Translations under genes and position numbers: made by a program
The notes under the pieces: model-generated
Told to the model about the DNA's origin: nothing
The model's database searches: none
Seen by the model: only the letters and a program-made list of their open reading frames with translations
Assembly: GCA_023435925.1 (NCBI GenBank)
Contig: JAEZLF010000143.1
Span: 1 to 55,826, forward strand
From: Bacillota bacterium
GTDB lineage: Bacteria; Bacillota; Clostridia; Acetivibrionales; DTU013
Length of the DNA stretch: 55,826 nt
Direction: 5' to 3'
Shown: in pieces, positions 1 through 7,546 of the stretch
Layout of the letters: the number at the start of each line of letters is the position of its first letter
Position numbering within the stretch: the stretch's first letter is position 1

Positions 1-23
1 GAACCAGCATTATCATCTATCAT
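1..23 (-). CDS. Possible start of a divergent gene cut by the window edge
   Basis: On the minus strand an ATG at position 23 opens a reading frame that runs off the window edge after seven codons (M-I-D-D-N-A-G). A purine-rich GAGGG lies about 7 nt upstream of the ATG, which is the only support. Nothing can be said about function. Confidence 0.25.
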
Positions 24-219
24 AAATCAACCCTCTATTCTATTTGTTTATGAATATCTTGTTCCAATGTTACAGGTGGATTATAATGTATTTACATGCA
101 TTTTGCAATCCGCACGGCCGATTTAGCTGCAAGTTCAATTTTTATACAAACCAGGCGTGATGAATTTTTACCACAATAAATGCATCTCAATCATATATGG
201 TATTCTAAGGAGGCTTTCC

Positions 220-420
220 ATGGGAATAGTAAAGGATTTTAAAAATATAACAAACTGGGATGAGCTGTTTGACATGACCAATGAATACCTCACATTCCTC
301 ATTGAACAGGATCAAGTAACCCATGAGCTGGTAATCAAAACAACGTATGATATTATTAAGAACGCTGGATACAACTACACCTATGATGAGGTTGAAAGTC
401 AGTATTACAGCGGTTTTTAG
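220..420 (+). CDS. Small protein of unknown function, 66 aa
   Basis: I do not recognise this protein. The start is the ATG at 220 because a consensus AAGGAGG lies 7 nt upstream; the frame is open further upstream but has no ribosome-binding site there. The product is acidic and soluble (residues such as NWDELFD and YDEVESQYY), with no signal peptide, membrane segment or cysteine motif. It lies 34 bp ahead of the M20 peptidase gene on the same strand and could be co-transcribed with it. Confidence 0.6.
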   Translation: MGIVKDFKNITNWDELFDMTNEYLTFLIEQDQVTHELVIKTTYDIIKNAGYNYTYDEVESQYYSGF

Positions 421-454
421 GTAGAATCTTACTATTCATGAGGGGGTCTGTTTT

Positions 455-1888
455 ATGTACATCGCAATCGCGATCATCGTTATCCTTGTACTGCTAATTT
501 CCGTTATTTTTGCAAGGGCACTGAGCCTCAAGCCGGATGCCGCAGCGTCGGCTAAGTTGCCCGAGGTTGATGAAGAAAGGAGCCTTGCCTACGGTAAAAA
601 ACTGGGAGCCCTGATCCGCTGTGAAACCATCTCTCACCGGAATCAGGAAGATATGAGTAAGTTCTATGATTACCATAAAGTGCTCTTTGATCAATTTCCC
701 AATGTTTTTTCCCATTGCGAATTCCATGACTTCAATGGCAGCTTTCTTTTGAAATGGAAAGGCAGAACCGTCGGTGAACCCATTATGATGATTAGTCACC
801 AGGATGTGGTTGAGGCCAACGGGAAATGGGAGCATGATCCTTTCTGCGGTGAAATCGTTGACGGAGCTGTCTGGGGACGCGGAACGGTTGATACCAAAAG
901 CAGTGGCTTTTGCTTTCTACAAGCCGCCGAGGAGCTGATTGCAGAAGGATTCCAACCTGAAGTAGATGTTTATCTGGGTGGAAGCTGCACGGAGGAGTGG
1001 AGTGGCGGCGGCGCTCCAGCTACTGCCGCATGGCTGAAGGACAATGGTGTAAAGCTGGGTATGCTTCTGGACGAGGGCGGAATGATCATGGATAATCCCA
1101 TTGGTGGAGTTCACGGAATGTATGCCATGATAGGAGTAATGGAAAAAGGTTATGGTGATGTGAAGTTCTCTGCCAAAGGCAAAGGAGGACATGCCAGTAC
1201 TCCCGGCAAGAAGACACCATGGACCCGCCTTGCTGCCTTCATCCACCATATAGAAAACCACAACCCCTTTACCGTCGAATTTAACCCTACTGTAAAGGAA
1301 ATGTTCAAGAGAATGGCCCCGAACATGGGCTTTGGAATGAAGCTGATATTCGCGAATCTTTGGTTGTTTGCTCCCCTGCTCAAGAAAATGATGCTCAGCA
1401 TCAGTCCGACAGGAGCGGCGATGCTCCAAACTACGCTGGCTTTTACCATGGGTAAAGGCTCCGACGGCTACAACGTCCTGCCTCAGGAGGCATATGTCAC
1501 CGGAAATATGCGTTTCATTCCTCACCAGCCAACGGATGAGAGTATTGAACTCATTAAAAGAATTGCAAAAAAATATGATATTGAAACAGAAATCATCATT
1601 GCGGAGCATCCCTGTCCGGCAGTAAGCTATGAATGTCCTCAATTTGCACTGTTAGAGGAAACATTACATGAAGTCTATCCCGGTGTTGCCGTCACTCCCT
1701 ACATCATGACAGGCGGTACAGACGCCAGGTATTACAGCGAGGTATGCGATAATTGTCTGCGATTTGCTCCTCTTTACATCAATAAGCAGCAGTTTGAGGG
1801 CATTCATGGTTTAAATGAAAATATTAGTACACGTGTACTTCCTTTGGGGGTTGACTTTTTCAAAACACTTATTAAGAAAGCCAGGTAA
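455..1888 (+). CDS. Membrane-anchored M20-family metallopeptidase (PM20D1/Gly-Xaa carboxypeptidase-like)
   Basis: A zinc-dependent amidohydrolase of the M20/M25/M40 family that cleaves peptide or N-acyl-amino-acid bonds. Residues 1-21 form one hydrophobic segment, so the enzyme is probably tethered outside the membrane. The metal-site pattern is visible: H115-x-D117 (SHQDVV), D146 in WGRGTVDTKS, E180-E181 in SCTEEW, and a C-terminal GIHGLNE histidine. The lid/dimerisation domain lies between about residues 225 and 350. Length (477 aa) fits the family. The start follows a GAGGGGG ribosome-binding site. The next gene on this strand is a YfcC-type carrier, suggesting cleavage of an extracellular peptide or conjugate followed by uptake. 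Substrate is not predictable. Confidence 0.85.
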   Translation: MYIAIAIIVILVLLISVIFARALSLKPDAAASAKLPEVDEERSLAYGKKLGALIRCETISHRNQEDMSKFYDYHKVLFDQFPNVFSHCEFHDFNGSFLLKWKGRTVGEPIMMISHQDVVEANGKWEHDPFCGEIVDGAVWGRGTVDTKSSGFCFLQAAEELIAEGFQPEVDVYLGGSCTEEWSGGGAPATAAWLKDNGVKLGMLLDEGGMIMDNPIGGVHGMYAMIGVMEKGYGDVKFSAKGKGGHASTPGKKTPWTRLAAFIHHIENHNPFTVEFNPTVKEMFKRMAPNMGFGMKLIFANLWLFAPLLKKMMLSISPTGAAMLQTTLAFTMGKGSDGYNVLPQEAYVTGNMRFIPHQPTDESIELIKRIAKKYDIETEIIIAEHPCPAVSYECPQFALLEETLHEVYPGVAVTPYIMTGGTDARYYSEVCDNCLRFAPLYINKQQFEGIHGLNENISTRVLPLGVDFFKTLIKKAR

Positions 1889-1908
1889 TTGGTGTAACAC
1901 GCAGCTGA

Positions 1909-1973
1909 CGGGTTAAGAAGGCCGGCAGGTTAGGCTGGCAAGCGGGTTAAGAAGGCCGGCAGGTTAGGCTGGC
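1909..1973 (+). repeat. Two-copy 31-bp tandem repeat (period 34 bp)
   Basis: The 31-bp block at 1909-1939, which contains GGTTAAGAAGGCCGGCAGG, is repeated without change at 1943-1973 with a 3-bp spacer. It lies between the peptidase and carrier genes. The GGCCGGC cores could form small hairpins but there is no T-run, so it is not a clear terminator. Confidence 0.85.
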
Positions 1974-2094
1974 GTGTTAATCAGGCCTGATATCGGTTAA
2001 TAAATACGGATTGAGGCTTGGTGAAGCCAGATAGCAGAATGTATTACAGAGCATACCTTTCCCGGGTATTATATCATTGGAAGGAGCTGAAATC

Positions 2095-3525
2095 ATGGAC
2101 AATAACTCAAAAAGCGGTCTGGATATCAATGTGAAATCATTTATAACCGCCATTCTCATGCTTGCCGTGTTGATGGTGCTCACCTATGTACTGACCTTCG
2201 TAATACCCGGTGGCAGCTATCATCGTCAGATCGTCGATGGACAGGAGGTTGTTCTGCCCGACACCTTTACTTATATTCCAGGCGGTATTCCCTTCTGGAA
2301 ATGGCTCCTCTCCCCTTTCCTCGTTCTTACGGCTGAGGGTAATGTGACCGTCATAGCCATCTTAATCTTTTTATTGATTATCGGAGGAACGTTTCATAGT
2401 TTGGATAAGAGTGGGCTATTGAGATACATGCTGCAGAAAATTGTCAGTCGGTTCCAAAATCAGAAATATCGTCTATTAGCCTTAATAACCTTATTTTTCA
2501 TGACACTTGGCGCTTTTGTCGGCTCCTTCGAAGAATGTGTGCCGTTGGTGCCCATTGCCATTGCTCTGGCCTGTTCCATGGGATGGGATGCCCTGGTCGG
2601 ACTTGGCATGAGTCTGCTGGCTATTGGCTGCGGATTTGCTACCGGTGTTTGTAATCCTTTTACCGTTGGCGTTGCACAGGAACTGGCAGGGCTTCCAATG
2701 TTCTCGGGCATCAGCTTCCGACTGTTATCTTTTGTCTTGATCTACGGATGTATGATGTTGTTTCTGATACATTATGCCAAACGAATTGAAGCATCGCCTG
2801 ATAAAGCAGTATTCGGTACTGGCGCCAACAATTATGCATCTGCTCAGGATGTCAGCTTTGAAAAAAACATCGGTATGGAACGTGCGCTTTGGCTGTTTGC
2901 CGGTATCCTTACTTTCGGAATTGTTCTTATCCTTTCTTCCAGCTTTATTCCTTTTTTACAGGATATCATTATGCCGCTCATTGCTCTAATCTTTCTGGCA
3001 GCCGGTATCAGTTCCTCGCTGGCCTGCGGCATGAAAGGCCGGTTGTTGGGCCGCTATTTCCGAGATGGAGCAGTCAGCATCTTACCGGCTGTAATACTGA
3101 TATTGATGGCAAGCTCTGTCAGATACACTATGACAGAGGCCAGAATACTGGATACGATTCTCTATCAGTCCACCGCATGGATCGATTCTCTGCCAAACTC
3201 TGTTGCCATTTTATTCATTTATCTGATCGTAATGGTTATGGACTTTTTCATTTCCTCCGGCTCTGCAAAAGCATTTCTGCTGATGCCGTTAATCGTTCCC
3301 ATGGCTGATCTCAGCGGTATTTCCCGCCAGCTGTCCATATTGGCCTTTGCCTTTGGTGACGGTTTCTCCAATATATTCTTTTTCACCAATCCGGTTCTGC
3401 TTATCAGCCTTGGACTTGCCGGCATCAGCTATGGGAAATGGATGAAATGGAGCGCGAAATTCCAGTTGGTGATCCTGCTGGTTACGACAGCCGTTTTGCT
3501 GCTGGCCAATGCCGCCGGATACTAG
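2095..3525 (+). CDS. YfcC/DcuC-family membrane carrier
   Basis: A polytopic transporter of the DcuC/YfcC (C4-dicarboxylate anaerobic carrier-like) family, about 476 aa, with roughly 12 hydrophobic segments. Typical features are an N-terminal segment followed by a periplasmic loop with VIPGGSYHR, a central GSFEECVPLVPIAIALA helix, and the GVCNPFTVGVAQE re-entrant motif. The start is the ATG at 2095, preceded by GGAAGGAGC; the frame's earlier ATG at 2077 has no ribosome-binding site. The pairing with a membrane-bound M20 peptidase suggests import of an amino acid, dipeptide or acyl-amino acid released outside; the substrate itself is inference. Confidence 0.85.
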   Translation: MDNNSKSGLDINVKSFITAILMLAVLMVLTYVLTFVIPGGSYHRQIVDGQEVVLPDTFTYIPGGIPFWKWLLSPFLVLTAEGNVTVIAILIFLLIIGGTFHSLDKSGLLRYMLQKIVSRFQNQKYRLLALITLFFMTLGAFVGSFEECVPLVPIAIALACSMGWDALVGLGMSLLAIGCGFATGVCNPFTVGVAQELAGLPMFSGISFRLLSFVLIYGCMMLFLIHYAKRIEASPDKAVFGTGANNYASAQDVSFEKNIGMERALWLFAGILTFGIVLILSSSFIPFLQDIIMPLIALIFLAAGISSSLACGMKGRLLGRYFRDGAVSILPAVILILMASSVRYTMTEARILDTILYQSTAWIDSLPNSVAILFIYLIVMVMDFFISSGSAKAFLLMPLIVPMADLSGISRQLSILAFAFGDGFSNIFFFTNPVLLISLGLAGISYGKWMKWSAKFQLVILLVTTAVLLLANAAGY

Positions 3526-3548
3526 ATTGCCGACGGATACTAAAATAT

Positions 3549-3604
3549 GCTGTTATTTATTTGCTGCTATTTATTTGCCGCTATTTATTTGCTGCTATTT
3601 ATTG
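3549..3604 (+). repeat. Four-copy 14-bp tandem repeat
   Basis: Four head-to-tail copies of GCTGCTATTTATTT with single-base variants begin at 3549, 3563, 3577 and 3591, just after the carrier gene. No gene overlaps them. They look like a simple replication-slippage repeat; I see no regulatory logic in them. Confidence 0.8.
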
Positions 3605-3669
3605 TTATGTTTAAGCTGGAAATTAGTTTTTTCCCTTCTGCTATTCCTTATGTTCCAAGATAAGAATTT

Positions 3670-3746
3670 GGAAAAACCCCTGGAAGCTGATAGCGCAGCT
3701 TTCAGGGGTTCTGCTGGAGCCAACTGCCGGATTCGAACCGGCGACC
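3670..3746 (-). repeat. Attachment-site copy: terminator plus 3' end of tRNA-Thr(CGU)
   Basis: This 77-bp stretch matches 12821-12897 with only five mismatches, all in the terminator loop. On the minus strand it holds the last 32 nt of tRNA-Thr (3715-3746, T-arm, 3' acceptor strand and encoded CCA) followed by the tRNA terminator (AACCCCTG / CAGGGGTT stem and T-run). The 5' half of the tRNA is absent. An integrative element that recombines within a tRNA 3' end leaves exactly this. The intact tRNA lies 9.15 kb away, so the two copies bound the island as att sites. Confidence 0.85.
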
Positions 3747-3770
3747 GGTGGTTGTTCGTAAGGTAGTATA
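3747..3770 (-). other. Shared island end sequence, copy 1
   Basis: Directly next to the truncated tRNA lies a 24-bp sequence containing GTAAGGTAGTAT. It matches 6787-6810 with three mismatches, and that copy abuts the 3' end of a different tRNA. The conservation next to two unrelated chromosomal flanks marks it as the terminus of a family of mobile units. It does not occur beside the intact tRNA-Thr. Confidence 0.6.
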
Positions 3771-3807
3771 AATTTCATTTTCCTGAGGTCAGGAAAACGA
3801 TAAAAGA

Positions 3808-3832
3808 AATCTGCAAACGGTACCTGCAGATT
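3808..3832 (-). terminator. Terminator of the higBA-like operon
   Basis: A perfect 8-bp stem (AATCTGCA with TGCAGATT) is followed on the minus strand by TTTCTTTT, a few bases after the antitoxin stop codon. A second perfect hairpin (TTTCCTGA / TCAGGAAA, 3778-3795) lies just beyond. Confidence 0.7.
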
Positions 3833-3836
3833 CATC

Positions 3837-4121
3837 TTACTTTTGAGGTTGGTCAGAAGGCACAACAGCCAGCGTATATCCTAACGGCTGCAGGATTTTA
3901 AATAACGTATCTATCTGCGGTGTCGCTTTCATGCTTTCAAGTCTTGCTATGGCAGGCTGCTTTAAGCCTGCAAGTTCAGCAAGCTCCTTTTGGGACAGCC
4001 CTTTGGATTCTCTGGCTTCAATCAGCTTCCCAATCAGCGCTACCTCAAAATTAATCTTGGCTTTCTGTGTCGGGTCAATGAATTTGGGGTCGTTCCAGAG
4101 CTTATTAAAATTAGTTCCCAT
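3837..4121 (-). CDS. higA: XRE-family antitoxin (HigA-like)
   Basis: A 94-aa DNA-binding antitoxin. The helix-turn-helix covers about residues 30-85: IGKLIEARESKGLSQKELAELAGLKQPAIARLES, with the typical QxxLA...xxxxIAxxE pattern. It is encoded 2 bp after a Gp49/HigB-type toxin, the toxin-first order typical of higBA loci. In such systems the antitoxin binds both the toxin and operator palindromes in its own promoter, and two candidate palindromes lie at 4514-4556. Start supported by AAAGGAGC. The intact antitoxin beside a frameshifted toxin suggests a decaying module. Confidence 0.85.
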   Translation of the reverse strand: MGTNFNKLWNDPKFIDPTQKAKINFEVALIGKLIEARESKGLSQKELAELAGLKQPAIARLESMKATPQIDTLFKILQPLGYTLAVVPSDQPQK

Positions 4122-4123
4122 AT

Positions 4124-4482
4124 CTATTTGCTCCTTTCAAGGTGGTCGGTCAAGTTCCTTTTTGCTTGTTCAATCTCTCTAGGCGGGGTCTTCTTTGTCT
4201 TCTTCAGAAAATGATGAAGCAGTACAAAAGTGTTATTTCTAAAGTAGAAGAAGAATATCCTGTCATCCAACGGGCGCAACTCCCAGATATCATCTTCGAT
4301 GTGTTTGACATAAGGTTCACCGGCTCTTGTTCCGTATTCCTGCAGCACTCTGATGTAGGTCAGGATTTTTCGCTGCGGATGCGGTCATTTTTACTTGTTT
4401 GTTCTTTTGCCTGCAAGTCTACAATGAAGTCCTTAATGGGTTCGTCGCCGCTTCGATCTTCATAAAATTCAACTTCGAACAT
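4124..4482 (-). pseudogene. higB: Frameshifted HigB/Gp49-like toxin (RelE superfamily)
   Basis: The ATG at 4482 opens with MFEVEFYEDRSGDEPIKDF, a classic start of phage Gp49/HigB-type mRNA-cleaving toxins. The frame hits TGA after about 40 codons. The rest of the toxin (LTYIRVLQEYGTRAGEPYVK..., ending in FLKKTKKTPPREIEQAKR) continues in another frame from about 4365. Adding one A to the GAAAAATCC run near 4363-4371 restores a single 119-codon gene. Either the toxin is inactivated by a 1-nt deletion in a homopolymer, or this is a sequencing error. No ribosome-binding site precedes the internal ATG at 4348. Confidence 0.8.
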
Positions 4483-4513
4483 TCTTTAGTGTTCCCCTCT
4501 GCTGTAATATTAT

Positions 4514-4556
4514 AATAACATATTCGTTATTAAGTTACAATAACAAATTTGTTATT
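4514..4556 (-). promoter_or_regulatory. Paired palindromes, likely antitoxin operators
   Basis: Two 18-bp inverted repeats lie upstream of the toxin gene: an imperfect one at 4514-4531 (AATAACATATTCGTTATT) and a perfect one at 4539-4556 (AATAACAAATTTGTTATT). They share the AATAAC half-site and their centres are 25 bp apart. This fits binding of a dimeric XRE antitoxin to its own promoter region; binding itself is inferred. Confidence 0.6.
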
Positions 4557-4893
4557 ACCTCGAATTCGAGGCAATTTCCTTAGATTGACCATTTTGCCGA
4601 CGTCGGCAAAATGGTGTTACCGACACCCCGCTCCTTTTTGACAATGATATGTCCCTTTTTTTTTCATCATATTTCGTGGATAAACTGACAATATCATCAG
4701 TTGCAATAAAGGTCATGTAATTCAGCCAATCCGCCAACATAACCTTGTACAGCATTTTATTTTTGTCAAAATCGGATGAAATACAGAAACTTACAACAGA
4801 CCCTTTTTCTGCAAATTCAAAGAAGAAAATATACGAATGTATAAGAGATTTGCAAAGGCTCTTACCCGTCAGAATAGCTGCCTTCTCATTCTC
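4555..4893 (-). pseudogene. Unrecognised ORF remnant, about 110 codons without a clear start
   Basis: An open minus-strand frame runs from about 4893 to a TAA at 4555. Its sequence (SYIFFFEFAEKGSVVSFCISS, then MLADWLNYMTFIATDDIVSLS) looks protein-like rather than random, but I do not recognise it and no ATG with a ribosome-binding site begins it. It directly follows the dinD remnant and probably represents debris of an earlier cargo gene. Its last 20 codons overlap a 26-bp palindrome. Confidence 0.25.
4589..4614. repeat. 26-bp perfect palindrome, copy 1
   Basis: A perfect inverted repeat centred on GACGTC, with core TTTGCCGACGTCGGCAAA extended by CCA/TGG on both sides. The 18-bp core recurs at 4960-4977, inside the dinD remnant, where it encodes part of a DHFADVGK motif. 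Copy 1 lies at the end of an unrecognised ORF remnant. Confidence 0.8.
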
Positions 4894-5160
4894 CTAATCA
4901 TGACTGTCTTCTTCCGGCCAACGATTCATATAACTTATGTACTTTATTGGCTTTATGGCTTTGCCGACGTCGGCAAAATGGTCGGCTATCGCATTGCAAC
5001 TGTTTTTGCAGGCTGTTTTTGCTTTTTCAATTACATTTAAAAATCTACGCTATTGTTTATATTCCAAAGCTACTTGCAACTCGCGAGCCGACCAGTATTC
5101 CGAACCGTATTCATTAACCCTTTTGATTCTTTCGAATATAGATAACTCCGCCATATGCAT
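4894..5160 (-). pseudogene. Degraded dinD-like (DNA-damage-inducible protein D) N-terminal fragment
   Basis: The minus-strand frame from the ATG at 5160 reads MHMAELSIFERIKRVNEYGS, then EYWSARELQVALEY, an internal TAG at 5050-5052, then RRFLNVIEKAKTACKNS and DHFADVGK. This pattern (EYWSAREL, IEKAKTAC, DHF.DV.K) is the conserved N-terminus of DinD proteins, in which a tryptophan normally follows the LEY segment; TGG to TAG would give the stop seen here. The fragment ends at another stop at 4894, about one third of the normal length. A GGAGGGATC ribosome-binding site is still present. A dead gene between the HigBA-like and AbiGi-like modules. Confidence 0.65.
4960..4977. repeat. Palindrome core, copy 2 (inside the dinD remnant)
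   Basis: An 18-bp perfect palindrome, TTTGCCGACGTCGGCAAA, identical to the core of 4589-4614 and followed in both copies by ATGG. Here it falls in the DHFADVGK codons of the dinD fragment, so the second copy may derive from a duplicated gene segment. Confidence 0.8.
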
Positions 5161-5184
5161 GATCCCTCCGTTTATAGCTTCATA

Positions 5185-5892
5185 TTATTTGCCAAACAAT
5201 TTTACCAGATCTTCATACACTAATACTGAAAAAGATATCTGAGCGTATTTTTCTTTGAGTTTCTCGTCAGTGCATATATCATTATTTAACTTATGTAAGT
5301 AATCTCTGGGAACCACAATTAAAACTAAATCATTCTTGTCAAAATAGATATATTCCTCAGACCTTCCATCATCATAATGTACAGAATCCGCTATTTCACA
5401 TGAATCAAATGTTATTCTCCATTCTCTTTCATAATAATAATCAATATCTTTTAAATATGGCGTTATTTCATCTAGACGGGGGTCAGAAAATACATTACTA
5501 TTTTTATTAAGCGCTTTACTCAAATTTATGTCGTTTACGACACGGATTAAACCATCAATAAATCCGGTTTCCCCAACATAAACCATAGGTTGCGCCTTAT
5601 TTCTAATTGCCCATTCTCTCGATAATCCTATTCCGAAATCCCCATAAGTTGAAGTATGACTGCTTATTTTATCTATTGGAATGTCAGTAAAACAAGTTGC
5701 TAACTTCATTAGGCAACAATCATACCCAGCCTTCTTCAACTTTTCACACCATTTAGAATTAACCTGATCAGACAGAAGAGAAACTTTTAGTCCATTCTTT
5801 AAAATGCTTATTAAGTTCGAATAACCTTCCTCTGGACTTTTGCTTCTTCCAGTGAAATGAAACAAATAATCGGAATAATATCCATTGAGCAT
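5185..5892 (-). CDS. AbiGi-like abortive-infection antitoxin family protein
   Basis: A 235-aa cytoplasmic protein starting with a good GGAGGGCCT ribosome-binding site. The N-terminus (YLFHFTGRSK, then EEGYSNLISILKNGLKVS) and the internal CFTDIP and YGDFGIGLSREWA segments resemble the family annotated as abortive infection system antitoxin AbiGi. The later YYYEREWRI and VVPRDYLHKL segments also fit. In the lactococcal AbiG system the partner is a nucleotidyltransferase-like toxin, AbiGii; none is recognisable here, so the gene is either an orphan or a stand-alone member. It lies directly downstream of the truncated recombinase, on the same strand. Family assignment is from memory of motifs. 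Confidence 0.6.
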   Translation of the reverse strand: MLNGYYSDYLFHFTGRSKSPEEGYSNLISILKNGLKVSLLSDQVNSKWCEKLKKAGYDCCLMKLATCFTDIPIDKISSHTSTYGDFGIGLSREWAIRNKAQPMVYVGETGFIDGLIRVVNDINLSKALNKNSNVFSDPRLDEITPYLKDIDYYYEREWRITFDSCEIADSVHYDDGRSEEYIYFDKNDLVLIVVPRDYLHKLNNDICTDEKLKEKYAQISFSVLVYEDLVKLFGK

Positions 5893-6045
5893 AGGCCCTC
5901 CATTTTATAAAATAAATCACTTCGGTTTTAAGTATATTTAAGTAGTTCAAGACTTTAAACCGGTCGATTTCGACTAGTTTAATAATTTTTTGTTTCAACT
6001 ATATAAAATTGTAACAAAAATTTCCTTTATTTGCAATTCATTATT

Positions 6046-6705
6046 CTATCCGGCAAGCTCTTTCGCCAGCCCTCTGGCTTCGGCTATCAGCGCATCGTCA
6101 ATCTCGACGTCCTTCGCCATTGCCATGACCATCGGCAGTCCAAACATTTCTTTCATTTCTACATACCCTATAAATTTATAATGGATATCCACCCGCTGGC
6201 TTTTACTGCCGTCAGGATTGTCCGTCTTTTCATATACAACAATTTTCTGTATCAGTTCATTTAGAATGTGCGTATTGAGTTCGGTGATATCGGTATACTT
6301 CTGTATAATCGGCAGGAATTTATCAATGTTTTCATACGCCGACTCAGCGCGGGTAATCAGTTCAATGAGATGATTCCGCCGTTCTTTAAGTCCAGACTGT
6401 TCTTCCTCATAGCCTCTAGACATGACCTGATAGCGTTCCTCCGTGACCTTTTCGAGCACCAAGTCCTCGTAGAGCTTGTTCAATATCTTGTCCAACTCGG
6501 CGATTCTCTTTTCGACAGTCTTGAGCTCACGCTTGGATTTTTCGGTTTTCTGCTTTTTCTTCTCGGTCTTGGCGGCAATGAGCATATCCTTGTATTTCTG
6601 TGTTGCCAGTATTGCTGCTTTCGCATTGCGGCGGATGTCCTCCAGTACGAGCCGGTTCACGGTTTTTCGATCGATTTTGTAGTATAATTCCCTAATTAAT
6701 AGCTA
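6046..6705 (-). pseudogene. 3' fragment of a TndX-type large serine recombinase, copy 1
   Basis: About 220 codons of the C-terminal part of a large serine recombinase survive. The readable sequence starts near RELYYKIDRKTVNRLVLEDIRR, followed by a coiled-coil region rich in K and E and the DUF4368-like tail (IVVYEKTDNPDGSKSQRVDIHYK). The catalytic serine domain is missing: homology ends at about 6705, just before a foreign tRNA terminator. The last about 146 residues differ from copy 2 (12270-12707) at only about seven positions. Such recombinases normally sit at one end of the element they move, with the gene's 3' end close to the att site. Confidence 0.8.
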
Positions 6706-6720
6706 ATCAAATGAGCGACA

Positions 6721-6755
6721 AAAAACCGTGTAGTCTTTGAAACTACACGGTTTTT
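6721..6755 (-). terminator. Captured tRNA terminator
   Basis: A perfect 14-bp stem (AAAAACCGTGTAGT at 6721-6734 with its complement at 6742-6755) and a 6-nt loop lie directly after a tRNA 3' end. The stem and T-run differ entirely from the tRNA-Thr(CGU) terminators at both island ends, so it comes from another tRNA locus. Confidence 0.8.
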
Positions 6756-6786
6756 GGAGCTGGTGGCGAGAATTGAACTCGCAACC
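6755..6786 (-). repeat. 3' end (32 nt) of a second tRNA gene, inside the island
   Basis: On the minus strand this encodes a T-arm (GCGAG TTCAATT CTCGC), a 3' acceptor strand CACCAGC, U73 and CCA. It is exactly as long as the truncated tRNA-Thr at 3715-3746, but the sequence differs, implying a tRNA that starts GCTGGTG, perhaps another threonine isoacceptor. No 5' half is present in the window. It marks the junction of a second unit that formerly sat at another tRNA gene. Confidence 0.7.
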
Positions 6787-6810
6787 GCTGGTTGTTTGTA
6801 AGGTAGTATT
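6787..6810 (-). other. Shared island end sequence, copy 2
   Basis: 24 bp matching 3747-3770 with three mismatches; both contain GTAAGGTAGTAT directly next to a 32-nt tRNA 3' end. It overlaps the stop of the fic gene by two bases, so the terminus and the toxin gene are tightly packed. Confidence 0.6.
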
Positions 6811-7546
6811 ATTGCTTTGCTTCTTCGTCATCAACACGGTATTCGTGTGCAATAGGCTTGTAATCTTTTGTCTGGTATTTCTGATACTTTTCCCCTTGTG
6901 GCATTGATTCTTCCTGATCCAAATCATCAGTATATTCAATAGGGTCAGTACAGATTGCATCCAACAGGATTTTCTCAAGATGCTCAAATTCAGAATATTG
7001 GTTAAGGCATGCCATCACAAAAGCATCGCGGACATATCCCGCACTGGCAGCCAAAAGGTCTTTGTCAAAGTAATATCCGAAATGTTCAACGAAAAAAGTC
7101 ATTAACATTACAATGGTTCGTGTGTTTCCCTCACGGAAGGGATGTACCTGCCACAGCGGCGGAAACTTTCTGGTGATCTGAGCGGTAAACTCCTCGCGGC
7201 CTAGCTTCTTCCATGGAATTTTATTTATAGCCTTCCAAGCTGTATCCAAGTCCTTTTTGATGTTATCGGAGTCAGAATACCATACGCTGATTCCCGCTAA
7301 TAATGGCTCGCGCTTTTGGATGTTTATCGTGCGAAATTCTCCTGCCCAGTCGTACACATCCTCAAATAAAACCTTGTGAATTGTCTTAATTCCTTTTGTA
7401 GAGAAATCATCAAAGCCTTGATCATACAGCAACATCATGTTGGCTCGGGAAAGCTCGGCCTCCGCCAAATCCAATTCCTTTTCGTCATGGATATTTAGAA
7501 GATTGCACAGAACAGAGCTTCCCTCGTAAAGATAAGGATCAGTCAT
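6809..7546 (-). CDS. fic: Fic-domain protein (probable AMPylating toxin)
   Basis: A 245-aa cytoplasmic Fic/DOC-fold enzyme. The signature loop is HPFREGNTRT at residues 135-144, giving the catalytic histidine and the nucleotide-phosphate-binding GN. The flap region lies near residues 70-90 (EFRTINIQKREPLLAG). Fic proteins transfer AMP or other nucleotide moieties to target hydroxyls. It overlaps by 8 nt an upstream small gene resembling the VbhA antitoxin, making this a class I Fic toxin-antitoxin pair. The C-terminal 40 residues are charged and specific to this protein. Target unknown. Confidence 0.85.
   Translation of the reverse strand: MTDPYLYEGSSVLCNLLNIHDEKELDLAEAELSRANMMLLYDQGFDDFSTKGIKTIHKVLFEDVYDWAGEFRTINIQKREPLLAGISVWYSDSDNIKKDLDTAWKAINKIPWKKLGREEFTAQITRKFPPLWQVHPFREGNTRTIVMLMTFFVEHFGYYFDKDLLAASAGYVRDAFVMACLNQYSEFEHLEKILLDAICTDPIEYTDDLDQEESMPQGEKYQKYQTKDYKPIAHEYRVDDEEAKQ

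Noticed and set aside
917..1642. 241-codon minus-strand open frame inside the M20 peptidase
   Set aside because: It is antisense to a gene with all expected catalytic motifs, and its translation has no family features or ribosome-binding site.
3546..3606. CRISPR-like array in the 14-bp repeats
   Set aside because: Repeats are short, contiguous and without spacers; simple tandem repeat.
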